From assembly GCA_963573385.1 (NCBI GenBank), contig CAUYLG010017796.1:45007-109006 (forward strand): DNA of 64,000 bases. The letters run 5' to 3'. The stretch's first letter is position 1; each line of letters opens with the position of its first letter. A program made the position numbers and the translations under genes. The DNA is from Cacajao melanocephalus. Taxonomy: Eukaryota; Chordata; Mammalia; Primates; Pitheciidae. Under the pieces are notes generated by a model. The model saw only the letters and a program-made list of their open reading frames with translations, ran no database searches and was not told where the DNA came from. This document shows, one piece after another, positions 48,365 to 61,825 of the stretch.

Positions 48365-48597
48365 CATACTGAGTTTTTCATATGTGCCCAGTACTGTACT
48401 AAACATTTTATATGGACTATTTTATTTAATCTTCATATGAATACAAAGAGGCAGACACTAAGAGTATCTACATTTTAGAGGTAAGGAAATTGAGGTTAAG
48501 TAAATGTTCCAGGTCAAACAACTAGGATGTAGTAGGGCTTGGCTTTGAACTGGTCAGTCTAATTTCAGAATGCTCCCTTAAACCACTGCAGTTTGTT
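48365..48597 (-). mobile_element. MIR SINE, minus strand
   Basis: Clear reverse MIR order: tgcccagtactgtactaaac, tttaatcttcatatgaatac, attttagaggtaaggaaatt, then gaggttaagtaaatg, aactaggatgtagtaggg and a tttgaactggtcagtct end. Confidence 0.85.
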
Positions 48598-50253
48598 TCC
48601 TCTCATGGGATTACACATTTCCTAGTGAAACCTAAGACTTAAAACTCCCTGAACAGAAAAACTCATCTGAAGCCCAGTGCAGCCGACTGAGCAAAGCAAA
48701 AACGAGCAGAAGTCAGTACTTGATGGCTTCCTCACGCCACACGAGTGTGGGCTTTTCTTCTTTTATGGGAATGGTATCTAATATAATTAACTCTTTTTTA
48801 TGTAAATAGAGACTGGAATTATTCTCATTTTTAGAAATCCATGAAGTGGGTGAAATTGAACTACCTGTTTCCCACTGAGGATAGCAATTTGGAGACACTG
48901 TGACGTCCAGGCAATGTGGGATAGGGATGGGGAGAGCTAGTGTCTTTCTAAGATTGCATTCGTTGATCATAAACATGAGACCAGAGAAAAGATTAAGCTT
49001 CTCAAAGAAGTGCAAGTTCTGTTCTCCACCTATTTTTGTTGGTCTTGACTCTTTGGAGCATCTCAGTGGTTACCTGGTTACATTTCAGCAGCCAAGATTT
49101 ATTTTAGCCTTTCTCCTCTTTTGGAGATTTTGAGGTAGTTTCATATATATGCCTAGCAGAAACTGCCTAGCTATCTGAAGAGAAAGATCATACAGATGGC
49201 CATATTCTGCTCATTTGGGCAACCTGGCACGCAGAGAACAGAAACCTTGTCAAAATGGGGTGCTAAGCCTGCCTGAGAGTGAGTGAGTTTCCCACTGGTT
49301 CCATACAAAAGGATGGCCAATGAAGATTTCAGTAACTTGAAACACATTATCGCGTTAAACATAACACAATTATTGTGTTGTTTTTAATTATTTAGGGCAT
49401 TGTTCTGCAATGTAATCCTGTATGCAAGCTCATTTTCTTTTATAATGTATAGGGCTACACATGTATATACATACACATACCATATAGGCTCATAGCAATG
49501 TTTACTAAAGCCTTTGTAGAAAAAATAATTTATTACTGGCATTTTTATCAACTAAATATTGGAACCATGTTGTATAGATTGGCCATCATATATGCTAGAT
49601 ATTTCCCTCTTCTAGATAAGATATTATTAAGATATTTATCCTTTTTAAAAAGAACATGATAAATAGAATCAGTTCTAGTGGGTTTTGTGCTATGAAACAC
49701 AAATGGGAAGCTATAACTTGTCCAGAAGCAAACAGTCTATAAATAGTGCTTTTTATCTGACTTGGCTTTTTTGGGGTGCTAGAACCCTGACTCTACTAGT
49801 AAACAGGAAGACTTCACCCTGGTTACACAGGAAGGGATTTAAACAAGACCTCTAAGAAATTTTTAACATGAAAGTCTTCATGAAGATGATCAGGTGTTTT
49901 TTGAGAGTGACTCAACCCAAGTTTTGCACTGAGAGCAGTTTCTATTTTGCGTGGGCTGCACAGAGACACATAGGTATCTCAGACAGACTAACATCTGGTA
50001 GAACTTCAAGTATATTTTTAAAATATTTGTTCGATATTTTATTTAGCATGAAGGAAGAGTAGAGAAAGAAAACCACTGGCAATACCTTCTCTGTGATCCC
50101 TGCAATTTATCTCTAGCCCTAAATTTGCAAATCTCATTTGCAAAACTAGAAAAGAGCATTTTCATACCATTTATTGTTACCCAGGTATGCTCATGGGGTG
50201 ACTTACCTACACACAAAAACTCCATAGGGCTTATTTAAGAATTTCTACCATTA
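48598..50253. other. Unique DNA, no gene recognised
   Basis: No repeat family recognised in about 1.65 kb. The 100-codon minus frame at 48713-49015 has no domain and no support as a gene. Confidence 0.4.
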
Positions 50254-50302
50254 GGTGGGACACAATGGCTCACATCTGTAATCTCAGTACTTTGGGAGAC
50301 CA
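50254..50302 (+). mobile_element. Alu 5' fragment (49 bp), plus strand
   Basis: Only the first part of an Alu left monomer (aggtgggacacaatggctca to ctttgggagacc). It stops abruptly at an antisense L1 piece. Confidence 0.85.
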
Positions 50303-50362
50303 TTTATGAGTAAGAACATGTGGTGTTTGGTTTTCTGTTCTTGTGTCAGTTTGCTGAGAATT
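50303..50362 (-). mobile_element. L1 3' UTR fragment (about 60 bp), minus strand
   Basis: tatgagtaagaacatgtggt, then ttggttttctgttcttgtg and gtttgctgagaat: the reverse of an L1P region just after ORF2. No tail on its 3' side. It is joined directly to an older L1M. Confidence 0.75.
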
Positions 50363-53300
50363 TTCTTAATTTCTTGTTTGGATAGTTTTTGGTTGTATAT
50401 AAAAATGTTACTGATTTTTGTATGTTAACTTTTTATCCTACAACTTTACTGAATTCATTTGTTAGTTCTAACAGGTTTTTGGTGACGATTGTATCATATG
50501 CAAACAAAGATGATTTAGCTCTCTATCATATGACGTGAATGTTATTTTTATTTTTATTTATTTATTTTATTTACTTATTTTGCCTAAAAGACAATTTTAT
50601 CTTGTCTTAAAGAAACACTTTAACACCTTAAGGAAAATACTTCAAGCTTTTTACCATTTGGTATGATGATGTTAGCTGTGGGCTTTTCATTATGACCTTT
50701 ATTGTGTTGAGATACATTCCTTTTGTAACTAATTTGTTGAAAGAATATTGAATTTTGTCAAATGCTTTCTCTGCATTTATTGAGATAATCATATAATTTT
50801 AAGCTTTATTCTGTGAATGTGGTATACACATTTGTTGATATATGTATATTGAACCATCCTTGAATCCCAGGTATAGATAGCTCTTGATCATGGTATATGA
50901 TATAATCTGGCATTGAATTGTTGCCAATTTTTGGTTGAGGATTTTTGCATCTATTATCATCAGGGTATTGACACAGTATTTTTCTTTCTTTCTTTCTTTT
51001 TCAGTGTTCTTGTCTGGCTTTCATATCAGAGTAATGCTGGCCTCATTAAATGAATTTGGAAGTTTGCTCCCCCTCAATTTTTTGGAAGAATTTGAGAAGA
51101 ATTGATGTCAATTCTTCAAATACTTGGTAGAATGCAACAGTGAAGCCATCAGGGCTTGGCTTTTCTTTGTTGGGAGATTTTTGATTATTGATTCAATCTT
51201 CTTATTTATACTGATCTGTTAAGGTTTTCTGTTTTTTCATAATTTAGTCTTGCTAAATTATATGCTTCTTGGAATTATCCATTTATTTTAGTGTATCCAA
51301 TTTGTTGGCATAAAATATTCATGGTAGTCTGTCATCCTTTGTATTTCTGTGGTGGCAGTTGTAATGTCTCATTTCTAGTGTTATTTGAGTCTTCCATTTT
51401 TTTTAAGTCTATCTGAAGATTTGTTGATTTTGTTTACCTTTTCAAAATACCTGGTCTTGGTTTTTAAATTTTTTTCTATTGTTTTACTAGTCTCTATTTC
51501 ATTTATCTCTGCTCTGATCTTTGTTATTATATTTTCCATACTAACATGGGGCTTAGTTTGTTAACTTTCTTGAGATGTAAAATTGGGATAAATGCTTATT
51601 TGAGATCCTTTTTTTCTTCATGTAAGCATTAATTACTGTAAACTTTCCACTTAGAACTGCTTTTGCTGCATCTCATCAGTTTTAATATATTTCTACCCTC
51701 GTTTTTCTCAAGATTTTAAAGCATTTTCCATTTGATTTCTTCTTAGGCCCTTTGGTTGTTCAGAAGTGTATTATCTAATTTCCACATATTTGTGAATTTT
51801 CCAGTTTTCCTTAAGGTATTGATTTCTAGTTTTATATCATTGTGGTCAAAAACAACATTTCATATTTCATATGATTTCAGTCTTCTTAAATTTAATACTT
51901 GTTTGATGGCTTAACATGTGATCTATTCTGGAAAATGTTCCATGTGCTCTTGAGGATAATATGTATTCTGTTGTGTTGGAGGGAATCTTCTAAATATGTT
52001 TGTTAGATCTATTTCAGCTAAAGTGTAGTACCAACCCAATATTTCCTTACTAGTTTTCTGTCTGGATAGTCTATCTATTGCTGAAAGTGGAGAATCGAAG
52101 CCTACTATTTTGTATTGCCATTTATTTATCCCCTCAGCTCTTTTAATATTTGTCTTATATATTTAGCTATTCCAATGTTGGATACATATATACTTATAAT
52201 TGTTCTATCCTCTTGATAAACTGACTGCTTTATAATTATATGATAACCTTATTTGTCTCTTGTGACAGTTTTGTACTTAAAATATTTTTTGTCTGACACT
52301 TAATTATATAGCTACTCCAATTTTTTTTGGTTTCCATTTTTGTAGAATATTTTTTCTATCCTTTCACTATCATTCTACATATTGTCTTAAAGCTCAAGTG
52401 AGTCTCTTATTGGCAACATATAGTTGATTTTTGTCTTATTTTTTTCTGTACAGCCACTCCATGTCTTTAGATAAGTCAATCAATATACATTTAATGTAAT
52501 GATTGAAAGATAAGGACTTACTATTGTCACTTTGTTTAGTGTTTTCTGGCTGTATTGTATATCCTCTGTTCTTTTTTTCTTCTTTTGCTGTCTAACTTTG
52601 TGTTTTGATAATTTTCTGTAGTGGTATGCATTGATTTCTTTATCTTTTGTGCCTCTATATGTTTTGCTTTGTGGTTACAGTGAGGCTTACAGGAACCATT
52701 ATATAATTACAACAGTCTATTTTAATCTAGTAACTTTTTTATCTCATCCCAAAACTACACTTTTGTCCCTCCTCTTCCCCACATTTTATGTTTTTGATGT
52801 CACAATTTGCATCTTTTTCTATTGTGTATTCAACAAATTATTGCAGCTCATGGTTATTTTGCATACTTTTCTGCTTTTAATCTTTATACTAGAATTATAA
52901 GTAATTTTTTAAATTTTTTAAAGTTTTTTTATTGTGGGGTAATATAAATAATATAACATTCTAATTTTAACAATTTTAACGATTCAATTGAGTGGCATCA
53001 AATGCATTAACAATGTTGGAAAACCATCACCACTATTCACTTTCAAAACATTTTCATCATCCCAAACAAAATTTACATACCACCATTACAGTATTAGAGT
53101 ACTCTAAATTTGACTATATACTTTTCTTTACTTGTGAGTTTTATACTTTCATGTATTTTCATGTTACTAATTAAAAGTCTTTTATTTTAGCCTGAATAAT
53201 ACCCTGTAGCATTTCTTATAAGGCAGGTCCAGCAGTGATGAAACCCTTGGCATTTGTTATTTGTCTGGAAATGTCTTTATCTCTCCTTTATTTCTGAAGG

Positions 53301-55095
53301 ACAGCTTTGTCAGATAAAGTGTTTTTACTTGACAATTTGTTAACTTCTAGCACTTTGAATATATTGTCTCACTTTCTCTTATACTGCAATATTTCTGCTA
53401 AAAAAATATGTTGCTAGCCTAATGAAGATTTTATTGTGTGTTATGAGCTACCTTCCTTTGTTATTTTCAAAATTCTCTTTGTCTTTGATTTTGGACACTT
53501 TGATTTTAATACATCTTGGTCAAGTCTTCTTAAAAGTTGACTCTATTTAGAGACTTCTAAGCTTCATATACCTGGATGTCAATCTCTTATCCTAGATTTG
53601 GGAAGTTTTAAGCCATTATTTCTTGAAATAAGTTTTCTGCCCTTTTATCTTTTCCTTATCCTTCTGGAATACTCATAGCACAAAAGTTAGCTTTGTTGAT
53701 GGTGTATCATAAATCCCACAGGCTTTCTTGATTCTTTTTCATTCTCTTTTCCATTTTCTCTGATGGAATACAAGTGACCTATCTTTAAGTTCACAGATTT
53801 TTTTTTTCTATTTGATCAAGTCAGCTTTTGATGTTCTATTGCATTTTTCATATTCATTGTATTTTCAGCTTGAGAATTTCTGATCTTTTTATGATTTATA
53901 TCTTTTTATTAAACTTTTCACTTTTTACACATCTTTTTTTTTATTTTGTTGAGATGTCTATTGGTGTTCTCATCTAGCTCACTGAGTTTCCCTGCAACAA
54001 TTATATTGAATTTTTGGCCAGGCAATTTGTTGGTCTCCATCTCTGTGGGATTAATTACTTAATTATTTTGGCTGTTATATGGTATCATGTTTCCTTGATT
54101 TTTCATGTTCCTTAAAATCTTGCATTGCTATCTTCATGTTTGAAGAAGAGTCATCTCTTTCAGTTCTTACTGACTGGCTTCAGGAGAGAAACACCTTCAT
54201 CAATTAGCCCAGCTTGGGATTCTGAGACTAGCTCAGATCTTTTCTATGAGTGTTCCTGCTCCATACATCTTGTTCCTCTTGGGGATGAATTTAGATTGTC
54301 TTCTTGAGGTCACACAAAGCCAAACCAGGTGTTGACAGCCTCTTGTTTGCTTTATCCAGTGGTGCCTTGAAATTCTTAATTTTGTGTGGCTTTTTCCAAT
54401 CCTACAGAGCTGAGTTGGCTGTCTTTATGAGATACTTGCACTCGCCATTCATGAGAACACACTCAGGGAACAATTTTTCCTTCTTCATTTTCCTAGCTTT
54501 ACAAGATATAAATGTAATCTCAGGGAAGTTACACTAGAGGAACGATCCTGGGGGCAAGGGAGGTGAGAAATGTGAAATATTTGGAGTGCCAATGGGCTAG
54601 TTGGAGGGTTCATAGATGAGGTGCCCTAAGTGGCTTGTGAATGAGCTTCCTGAGGAGGTTGGTGCAGTTGGGGTTTGTGTCCTGTCTGTCCTGTTCCCAG
54701 CCTCTCCTAATTCATACTCAGTTTTCTGGGTAAGATGAGGAAACAGAAAATGGCCTTTTGAGCAGTATTCTGGACATCTGGGGAAGCTGGGTGCTCACTC
54801 ACTATGCTCTCACTTTGTCCTGTCAGAGAAATTGTAGGTCAAAGATTTCTCTCTTGGCACTCAACAGAGCCACCTTGGGGGACACGTAATGCAGGTAAAG
54901 GGAAAATGTTCTTTTTACTCTCTTCGATGTATCTATTCTTGGATGTTTTGCTCCAACAGTGTGTTGGAACTTCTCTACAGGACTCCTGGACTCCCACGAT
55001 GGTACTCTATGTGTGAGTAGTTGTCAAGATTGATGCTTCTGCAAGGCAAGACAGTAAAAAGTTCCCATCACACCGTCTTGTGAAGTCACGTCCCA
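50363..55095 (-). mobile_element. Old L1M element, minus strand, 3' end missing
   Basis: Antisense L1M: ORF2 from its middle (50363) to about 52900, ORF1 at about 53170-53950, then a 5' UTR to about 55095. The 5' end is marked by accgtcttgtgaagtcac, a decayed form of the L1M start with its ccatcttg motif. ORF1 markers include ttcttataaggcaggtccag (53213). The 3' end of ORF2 and the 3' UTR are absent at the left edge. No frame remains. A foreign piece sits at 52905-53078. Confidence 0.8.
52905..53078 (-). mobile_element. Small old L1-like insertion within the L1M
   Basis: The L1M reads smoothly across from ctagaattataagta to tacataccaccattacagt if this stretch is left out. The insert begins T-rich, then tttattgtggggtaatataa, and has a gaaaaccatcaccactattc block, a familiar dispersed antisense L1 3'-type sequence. 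Family uncertain. Confidence 0.55.
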
Positions 55096-56855
55096 GACAT
55101 CTTCCTTGCTGAATAGCAAGTTCTAAAGGGGTTTAGAACTGATTCAGTATGCTTTTAACCACTGCATAAATATTCTCCAGCAAAAACTATTATCCCAAAC
55201 TTTGCTATACCAAATTAATACATTTCTATATTATTTATGTGCTCATTTCAATTTCAATTTCACTGTCAATCCTATGTTATTACTTCAATCCTAAATTAAT
55301 GAAGCAAGTTAGAGCTGGAAAATGTCAGATCATCTGAGAGCATCATTCTTTTCTAAGGTCATATAAAATGAAAGAGTATTCTTGTCATAATTCAAGAATC
55401 CATCTCATTTTATAGTCATAACATGTTAGAGCTGGAAGGTTTGTAAAATATCATCAAATCCAGATTTATAGGTAAAAAAACTAAACAAATAAAAAACTGA
55501 GGTCCACAGAGGTAAAGTGATTCATCTAAGCTTTGTAGCCCATTGTTTCTTGTTCATTGTTCTAGTTTTACATAATCTAAATGTAACATTAATTCATTTG
55601 ACTGCTACATTATCCCATTCCCCACAGGTGAGTTTAGGAATTTCCCACATTTCAAATGCCCTTTCTGAAGTAAAGAAGTACTCAAGTTGCTTCACTCTTC
55701 TTAACACTTGTGGACATCATTTACTCCGAACTTGCTATTTGCCCATCATTGTGTTATTGGTTTCATACGCATTATTGCATTTAATCACTATACAGATTTA
55801 AACTAACTGAGGCTTTGAAAGGTTAATTACTTGCCCAACATAGCATAGTCATTAGAGTGGAAAGGTAGAGTTCAGAGTCTTGGAAATCGTGCTGTTAGCC
55901 ACTGGGCTATACTGCCTCACTCTCTGGGTTTGAATGGCTCTGCTGTGCTGACTTGGACTAGGAGTTTTTGAATTGATCTTTAGGCTCATAGCTCCGCCCT
56001 CCTCCAGTACACTTGTTTTATTAATGAAGTTCCTGCTAAAAGCCTCTGAGCCAAAATTCTCTCTAGAGGTCCACATTGTAGGACTCTGTCTTTTTTGATG
56101 CCATTCTGAATTCCTGGCTAAACAACCTGTCTCATTTTCTACCAAGGATTCTGACTCAGCAGTTTTGCCTTTTCTGCCTTCCCAAGCTCTGTAGCCTGGA
56201 GGCTGGCACACTGACACTCTGAGCAGTGCCCAGGCAGAGCTGCTGATTAGGCATGTTGACTTACTGATAATTCAGGAAGTGAAGGCAGTGTTGTTGGAAA
56301 TGGGCCTCAAGATGGACAGGAGCTAAGGCATCAGCACTACGCGTGCCATGCTGAGGAGTTTGGATGGGTTCCTCACGGTAATGGAGAACGACTGTGGATT
56401 TGTAGAAGGAGAGTGACACGCCTGAGTTTGTGGGATTATCCAAAGGGCTCTCTTTAGAAGTGTGGAGAACATTTGGAGGAAGATGAGGCAGAATGATCTC
56501 TCTCTTCCACTTTCCCCCTCTGAGTCTTTCTCATTCCTTGGAATACAACTCAAGTTTATTTTCTGGACTGAAATCCTCTGTAGCACAGGGGCTGTGGTGA
56601 TCTGTTTGCTCTGAACTCTTCAAGCCTCAAGGGCACATGTGACCAATTTCTGAATTAACAATATGCTGCAATATGACAACGCTTGCATTTTTTTATGTTC
56701 TGAAACATATTTATATGTAATAAATGTTTGTATAATATACATTCCTGTAGTACAAAGCATATTTCTGACAATATTTGTATAATATAAAGCATTTTTGACA
56801 AATACTTGTAAAATTCATCACTTTTATAAATACATAATTTTATATTTATATAACC
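55096..56855. other. Less AT-rich unique DNA with one MIR
   Basis: The least AT-biased unique block. A part at 55420-55530 (ttagagctggaaggtttgta) resembles an old CR1/L3-like repeat. The longest open frame outside retroelements, 121 codons on the minus strand at 55852-56217, overlaps the MIR at its C-terminal end and has no recognised domain, so I do not call a gene. Confidence 0.45.
55725..55920 (-). mobile_element. MIR SINE, minus strand, diverged
   Basis: Reverse MIR order: attgcatttaatcactatac, actgaggctttgaaaggtta, attacttgcccaacatagca, then ggtagagttcagagtcttgg and a gttagccactgggctatact end. Confidence 0.75.
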
Positions 56856-57511
56856 ATAATTTCTCCTCACCCCTGACTCCAGGCAACAATTTTACTTCTG
56901 ACTCTAAAATTTTGTCTTTTCCACAGTGTCATATAAACAGAATCATAGATCTGAAGTCTTTTGGTTCTGGCTTCTTTGATTCATCCTAATGCTTGTGAGA
57001 TTCATTTGTATTGTTCTGTCAACTGAAATTTCTCAGCATTACTGAGTAATATTTTATTGTGTAAATAAACCTTTTTTTTTTTTGGCCATTTACCAAGTGA
57101 ACATTTGGGTTTCTTCTAGTTCTTTCTATTACAAATACAGTAACTATGAACACTTGCATACAGGTTTTGTTTGGATATATGTTTTCATTACTCTTGGGTA
57201 AATAAATAGAAGTAACATTTCTGGATTGGATAATATAGATATTTTTAACCTTATCTGAAACTGCTGGACTGTTTTCCATGTGGTTATGCTACTTTACAAC
57301 CCCACCAGCAAAGTATAAAAGTTCCAGTTTCTCTGGATCCTTCTCAGCACTTGGTAATGTGAATCTTTAATTTTAACCATTCAGGTGGATGTAAAGTGGT
57401 AATTCAATTTAGCTTTAATTTGCATTTTATTCATGACTAATAACATTAACAACTTTTCATGTGGTTATTCACATTCTTATATCTTCTTATGTGAATCTAA
57501 ACCTTTTGCAC
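56856..57511 (-). mobile_element. Old L1M, minus strand, left part
   Basis: Antisense L1M/L1ME 3' region: cctgactccaggcaacaatt, tcatataaacagaatcatag, gaacatttgggtttcttcta, and acaaccccaccagcaaagta (57296). It is split here by a younger L1 and resumes at 60399. Confidence 0.78.
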
Positions 57512-57719
57512 TATTTTTTAAGTTCTGAGATACATGTGCAGAACATGCAGGTTTGTTACATAGGTATAAATGTGCTATGGTTGCTGTACCTATCACCCAT
57601 CATCTAGGTTTTAAGCCCCACATGCATTAGGTATTTGTCCTAATGATCTCCCTCCCCTTGCCTTCCAACCCGACAGGCCCTAGTATATGATTTTCCCCTC
57701 CCTGTGTCCATGTGTTCTC

Positions 57720-60398
57720 ATTGTTCAACGCCCACTTATGAGTGAGAGCATAGGGTGTTTGGTTTTCTGTTCCTGTGTTTGCTGAGAATAATAACTTCCA
57801 GCTTCATCCACGTCCCTGCAAAGAACATGAACTTATTTTTTAACGGCTATATAATATTTCATGGTGTATATGTGCCACATTTTCTTGATCCAGTGTATCA
57901 TTGGTGGGCATTTGGGTTGGTTCCATGTCTTTGCTATTATAAATAGTGCTACAATAAGCATACATGTGCACGTGTCTTTATAGATTAATTTATAATACTT
58001 TGGGTATATGCCCAGTAATGGGATTGCTGGGTCAAATGGTATTTCTGCTTCTAGAATCGCCACTGTCTTCCACAATGGTTGAACTAATTTATACTCTCAC
58101 AAACAGTGTAAAAGTATTCCTATTTCTCCAATGCCTCACCAGCATCTGTTTTTCCTGACTTTTTAATAATTGGCATTCTCACTGGCATGAGATAATATCT
58201 CATTGTGGTTTTGACTTGCATTTCTCTAATGACCAATGATGATGAGCTTCTTTTCATATGTTTATTGGCCACATAAATGTTTTCTTTTGAGAAGTGTCTG
58301 TTCATATCCTTTGTCCACTTTTTCATGGGGTTGTTTCTTACTTGTAAATTTGTTTAAGTTCCTTGTAGATTCTGGATATTAGACCTTTGTTAGATGGATA
58401 GATTGCAAAAATTTTCTCCCATTCTGTAGGCTGCCTGTTCACTCTGATGATACTTTCTTTTGCTGTGCAAAAGCTCTTTAGTTTGATTAGATCCCATTTG
58501 TCAATTTCGGCTTTTGTTGCCATTACTTTTGGTGTTTTAGTTAGGAAGTCTTTGCCCATGCCTATGTCCTGAATGGTATTGTCCAGGTTTTCTTCTAGGG
58601 CTTTTATGGTTTTTAGTCTTAATTTTAAGGCTTTAATCCGTCTCTATTTTTGTAAAAGCTATAAGGAAGGAGTCCCATTTCAGTTTTCTGCACATGGCTA
58701 GCCAGTTTTCCCAATACCATTTATTATATAGAGAATCCTTTCCCTATTGCTTGTTTTTGTCAGGTTTGTCAAAGATCAGATGGTAGTAGATGTGTGGTGT
58801 TATTTCTGAAGCCTCTGTTCTGTTCCATTGGTCTATATATCTGTTTTGGTATCAGAATCATGCTGTTTTGGTTACTGTAGACTTGTAGTATAGTTTGAAG
58901 ATAGGTAGCATGATGTCTCCAGCTTTGTTCTTTTTGCTTAGGATTGTCTTGGGTATATAGGCTCTTTTTTGGTTCCATATGAAATTTAAAGTAGTTTGTT
59001 TTCTAATTCTGCAAAGAAAGTCACTGGTAGCTTGATGGGAATAGCACCGAATCTATAAATTACTTTGGGCCGTATGGCAACTTTCACAATATTGATTCTT
59101 CCTATGCATGAACATGAAATGTTTTTCCATTTGTTTATATCCTCCCTTATTTTCTTGAGCAGTGGTTTGTAGTTCTCCTTAAAGCTGTCCTTCACATTCC
59201 TTGTAAGTCGTATGCCTAGGCATTTTATTCTCTTTGTAGCAATTGTGAATGGGAGTTTACTTACGATTTGACTCTCTGCTTGCCTATTATTGGTATATAG
59301 GAATGCTTGTGATTTTTGCACACTGATTTTGTATCCTGAGACTTTGCTGAAGTTGCTTATCAGCTCAAGAAGTTTTTGGGCTGAGATGATGGGGTTTTCT
59401 ACATATAAAATCATGTCATCTGCAAACAGAGTCAATTTGCCTTCCTCTCTTCCTATTTGAATACAAACAGAGACAATTTGACTTCCTCTCTTCCTTTATT
59501 TCTTTCTCTTGCCTGATGGCCCTGGCCAGCACTGTCTATATTATGTTGAATAGGAGTGGTGAGAGTGGGCATCCTTGTCTTGTGCTGGTTTTCAAAGGAA
59601 ACGCTTCCAGCTTTTGCCCATTACGTATGATATTGGCTATGTGTTTGTTATAAATAGCTCTTATTATTTTGAGATATGTTCTATCAATATCTAGTTTATC
59701 GAGAGATATTGTTGCTTGAAGGGATGTTGAATATTATCCAGGCCTTTTCTGCATCTATTGAGGTAATCATGTGGTTTTGGTCACTGGTTCTGTTTATTTG
59801 ATGGATTATGTTTATAGATTTGAGTATGTTGAACCAGCCTTGCATTCCAGGGATGAAGCCAACTTGATCGTGGTGGATAAGCTTTTTAATGTGCTGCTGG
59901 ATTTGGTTTGCCAGTATTTTATTGAGGATTTTCGCATGGATGTTCATCAAGGATATTGGCCTGAAATTTTTTGTTGTTGTTGTGTCTCTGCCATGTTTTG
60001 GTATCAGGATGATTCTGGCTTCATAAAATGAGTTAGGGAGGAGTCCCTCTTTTCCTATTGAATAGTTTCAGAAGGAATTGTACTAGCTCCTCTGTACCTC
60101 TGGTAGATTTCAGCTGTGAATCCATCTGGTCTTGGGCTTTTTTTTTGGTTGGTAGGCTATTAATTACTGCCTCAATTTCAGAACTTATTATTGGTCTATT
60201 CAGGGATTTAACTTCTTCCTGGTTTAGTCTTGGAAGGGTGTATATGTCCAGGAATTTATCAATTTCTTCTAGATTTTCTAGTTTATTTGTGGATAAGTGC
60301 ATATAGTATATTCTGATGGTAGTTTGTATTTTTGTAGGATCAGTGATAGTATCCCCTTTATCATTTTTCATTGCATCTATTTGATTCTTCTCTCTTCT
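57720..60398 (-). pseudogene. L1 ORF2 C-terminal two-thirds, broken
   Basis: The longest piece is 58986-59435 (149 codons on the minus strand), with an intact FADD loop at 59426-59415 followed by thumb-domain sequence. Other pieces are 60033-60407 (fingers, [20 protein letters not shown]), 59696-59950 and 58338-58559. A 41-base tandem duplication at 59423-59504 breaks the frame just before the catalytic loop. Confidence 0.87.
59423..59504. repeat. 41-bp tandem duplication in L1 RT
   Basis: Copies of caaacagag..caatttg..ttcctctcttcc start at 59423 and 59464. The second copy diverges after about 31 bases. Confidence 0.88.
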
Positions 60399-60985
60399 CT
60401 TTTGCACATTTTTAATTGTATTATCTTTTTGAGTTGTAAATTTCTAAGGAAAGTTTTCCTGCACAATATACATATTACAGTGTGTTTGCTACTATTTTCT
60501 GCAATTCTAGTGGTTTGCCTTTTCAACTTTCCTTACAATGTCTTTCAAGAGCAGAAGTTTTGATTTTGATGAAGTCCAAGTTATTGTTTTTCTTTAGTAG
60601 TTCATTCATTTCTTAGCATTTCTTGCTAAGGAATTTTTGCCTAAACAAGGTCACAAAATTTTTGTGAAATTTTTTGGGAATTTTATTGTTTTAATTCTTA
60701 ATGGAGGTTTCATTCATTTTGAGTTTATTTTTATATATGGTGCTAGGTAAGAAGGGAGGTCTTAATTTTGCATACAAATGTCCAATTATTCCAGCACCAT
60801 TTATTGAAAGACTATTTTTTTCCCTATCACCCTGAAACTTCTGGGTTAGTGCAGAATTCAGACTCATTATTCCGCTACATTGATCTACATACTTCTCCTA
60901 CTGCCAATAGTTCCTCATGTATTTATCTTTTACTTAATTACTATACTGTTTTTAGTTTTTTTGAATGGTTTCTTAGTTTTGCTTT
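60399..60985 (-). mobile_element. Old L1M, minus strand, right part
   Basis: Continuation of 56856-57511: gcacatttttaattgtatta, a gagttgtaaatttctaagg block, gtccaattattccagcacca (60780). No frame remains. Confidence 0.78.
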
Positions 60986-61006
60986 TATTTAATTCATTTG
61001 TGTGTG

Positions 61007-61256
<250 letters not shown>

Positions 61257-61825
61257 AAAACAATATGGTTTTGTGCAGAAAATAGATAATATAGAAGGCC
61301 TGAAATGGCTACCCTTAGAAAAACCTGCTTGCAATCTTGGCCCTTGACAGGCATCTGGAAACTTGGATTTCAGAAACACTGCTGCCATTCCTAGATGAGA
61401 AGAGTGGCTCACTGCACCCAAACTGTGCAAACAGCATAGTTAATACTGAACACCCGCTTTCCTCTGGGAATCGGGAATTTTAGAATGTGCTAGGCAGGGG
61501 GTGCCTACTTGACTTACCTCCAATGAAAACCCTGGGCACTGTGTCCTGAATGATTTTCCCTGGTAGGCATTTCAGGCACATTGTCACAACTTATCACTGG
61601 AGAAATAAAGCACATCCTTGATGACTGCACTGGAGAGGACTCATGGGAGCTTGTGTCTGCCTCTTGACTTTGCCCCATCCACCTTTTGCTTTTGTAAATT
61701 TTACTTTGTAACCTTTCACTGTAATCAATCATAGCAGTTAATCTGACTATATACTGCACACTGTGATTTCTCTTAGCAAATCACCAAAACTGGGAGTGAT
61801 TTGGGGATCCCCCATTACAGTGTCT
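61257..61825 (+). mobile_element. Probable old LTR, plus strand, family not settled
   Basis: The order aaaacctgcttgcaatctt, caatgaaaaccctgggcact (61525), ggagaaataaagcacatcct, gacttt-gccccatccacctt, tgtaacctttcactgtaatc and aaatcaccaaaactgggagt (61779) is that of a dispersed retroviral LTR I know by sight but cannot name. The stretch near 61720 stands where the poly(A) signal would be. Confidence 0.5.

Larger units (their letters stand above)
57512..60398 (-). mobile_element. Younger L1 (L1PA-like), minus strand, 5'-truncated
   Basis: In reverse it starts with a short T run, then agttctgagatacatgtgca (3' end), the 3' UTR, and ORF2 back to near the start of RT, ending at 60398. A 9-base target duplication (cttttgcac) lies at 57503-57511 and 60399-60407, and the host L1M reads on across the junction. 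It is about 2.9 kb, a typical truncated insertion. Confidence 0.93.
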
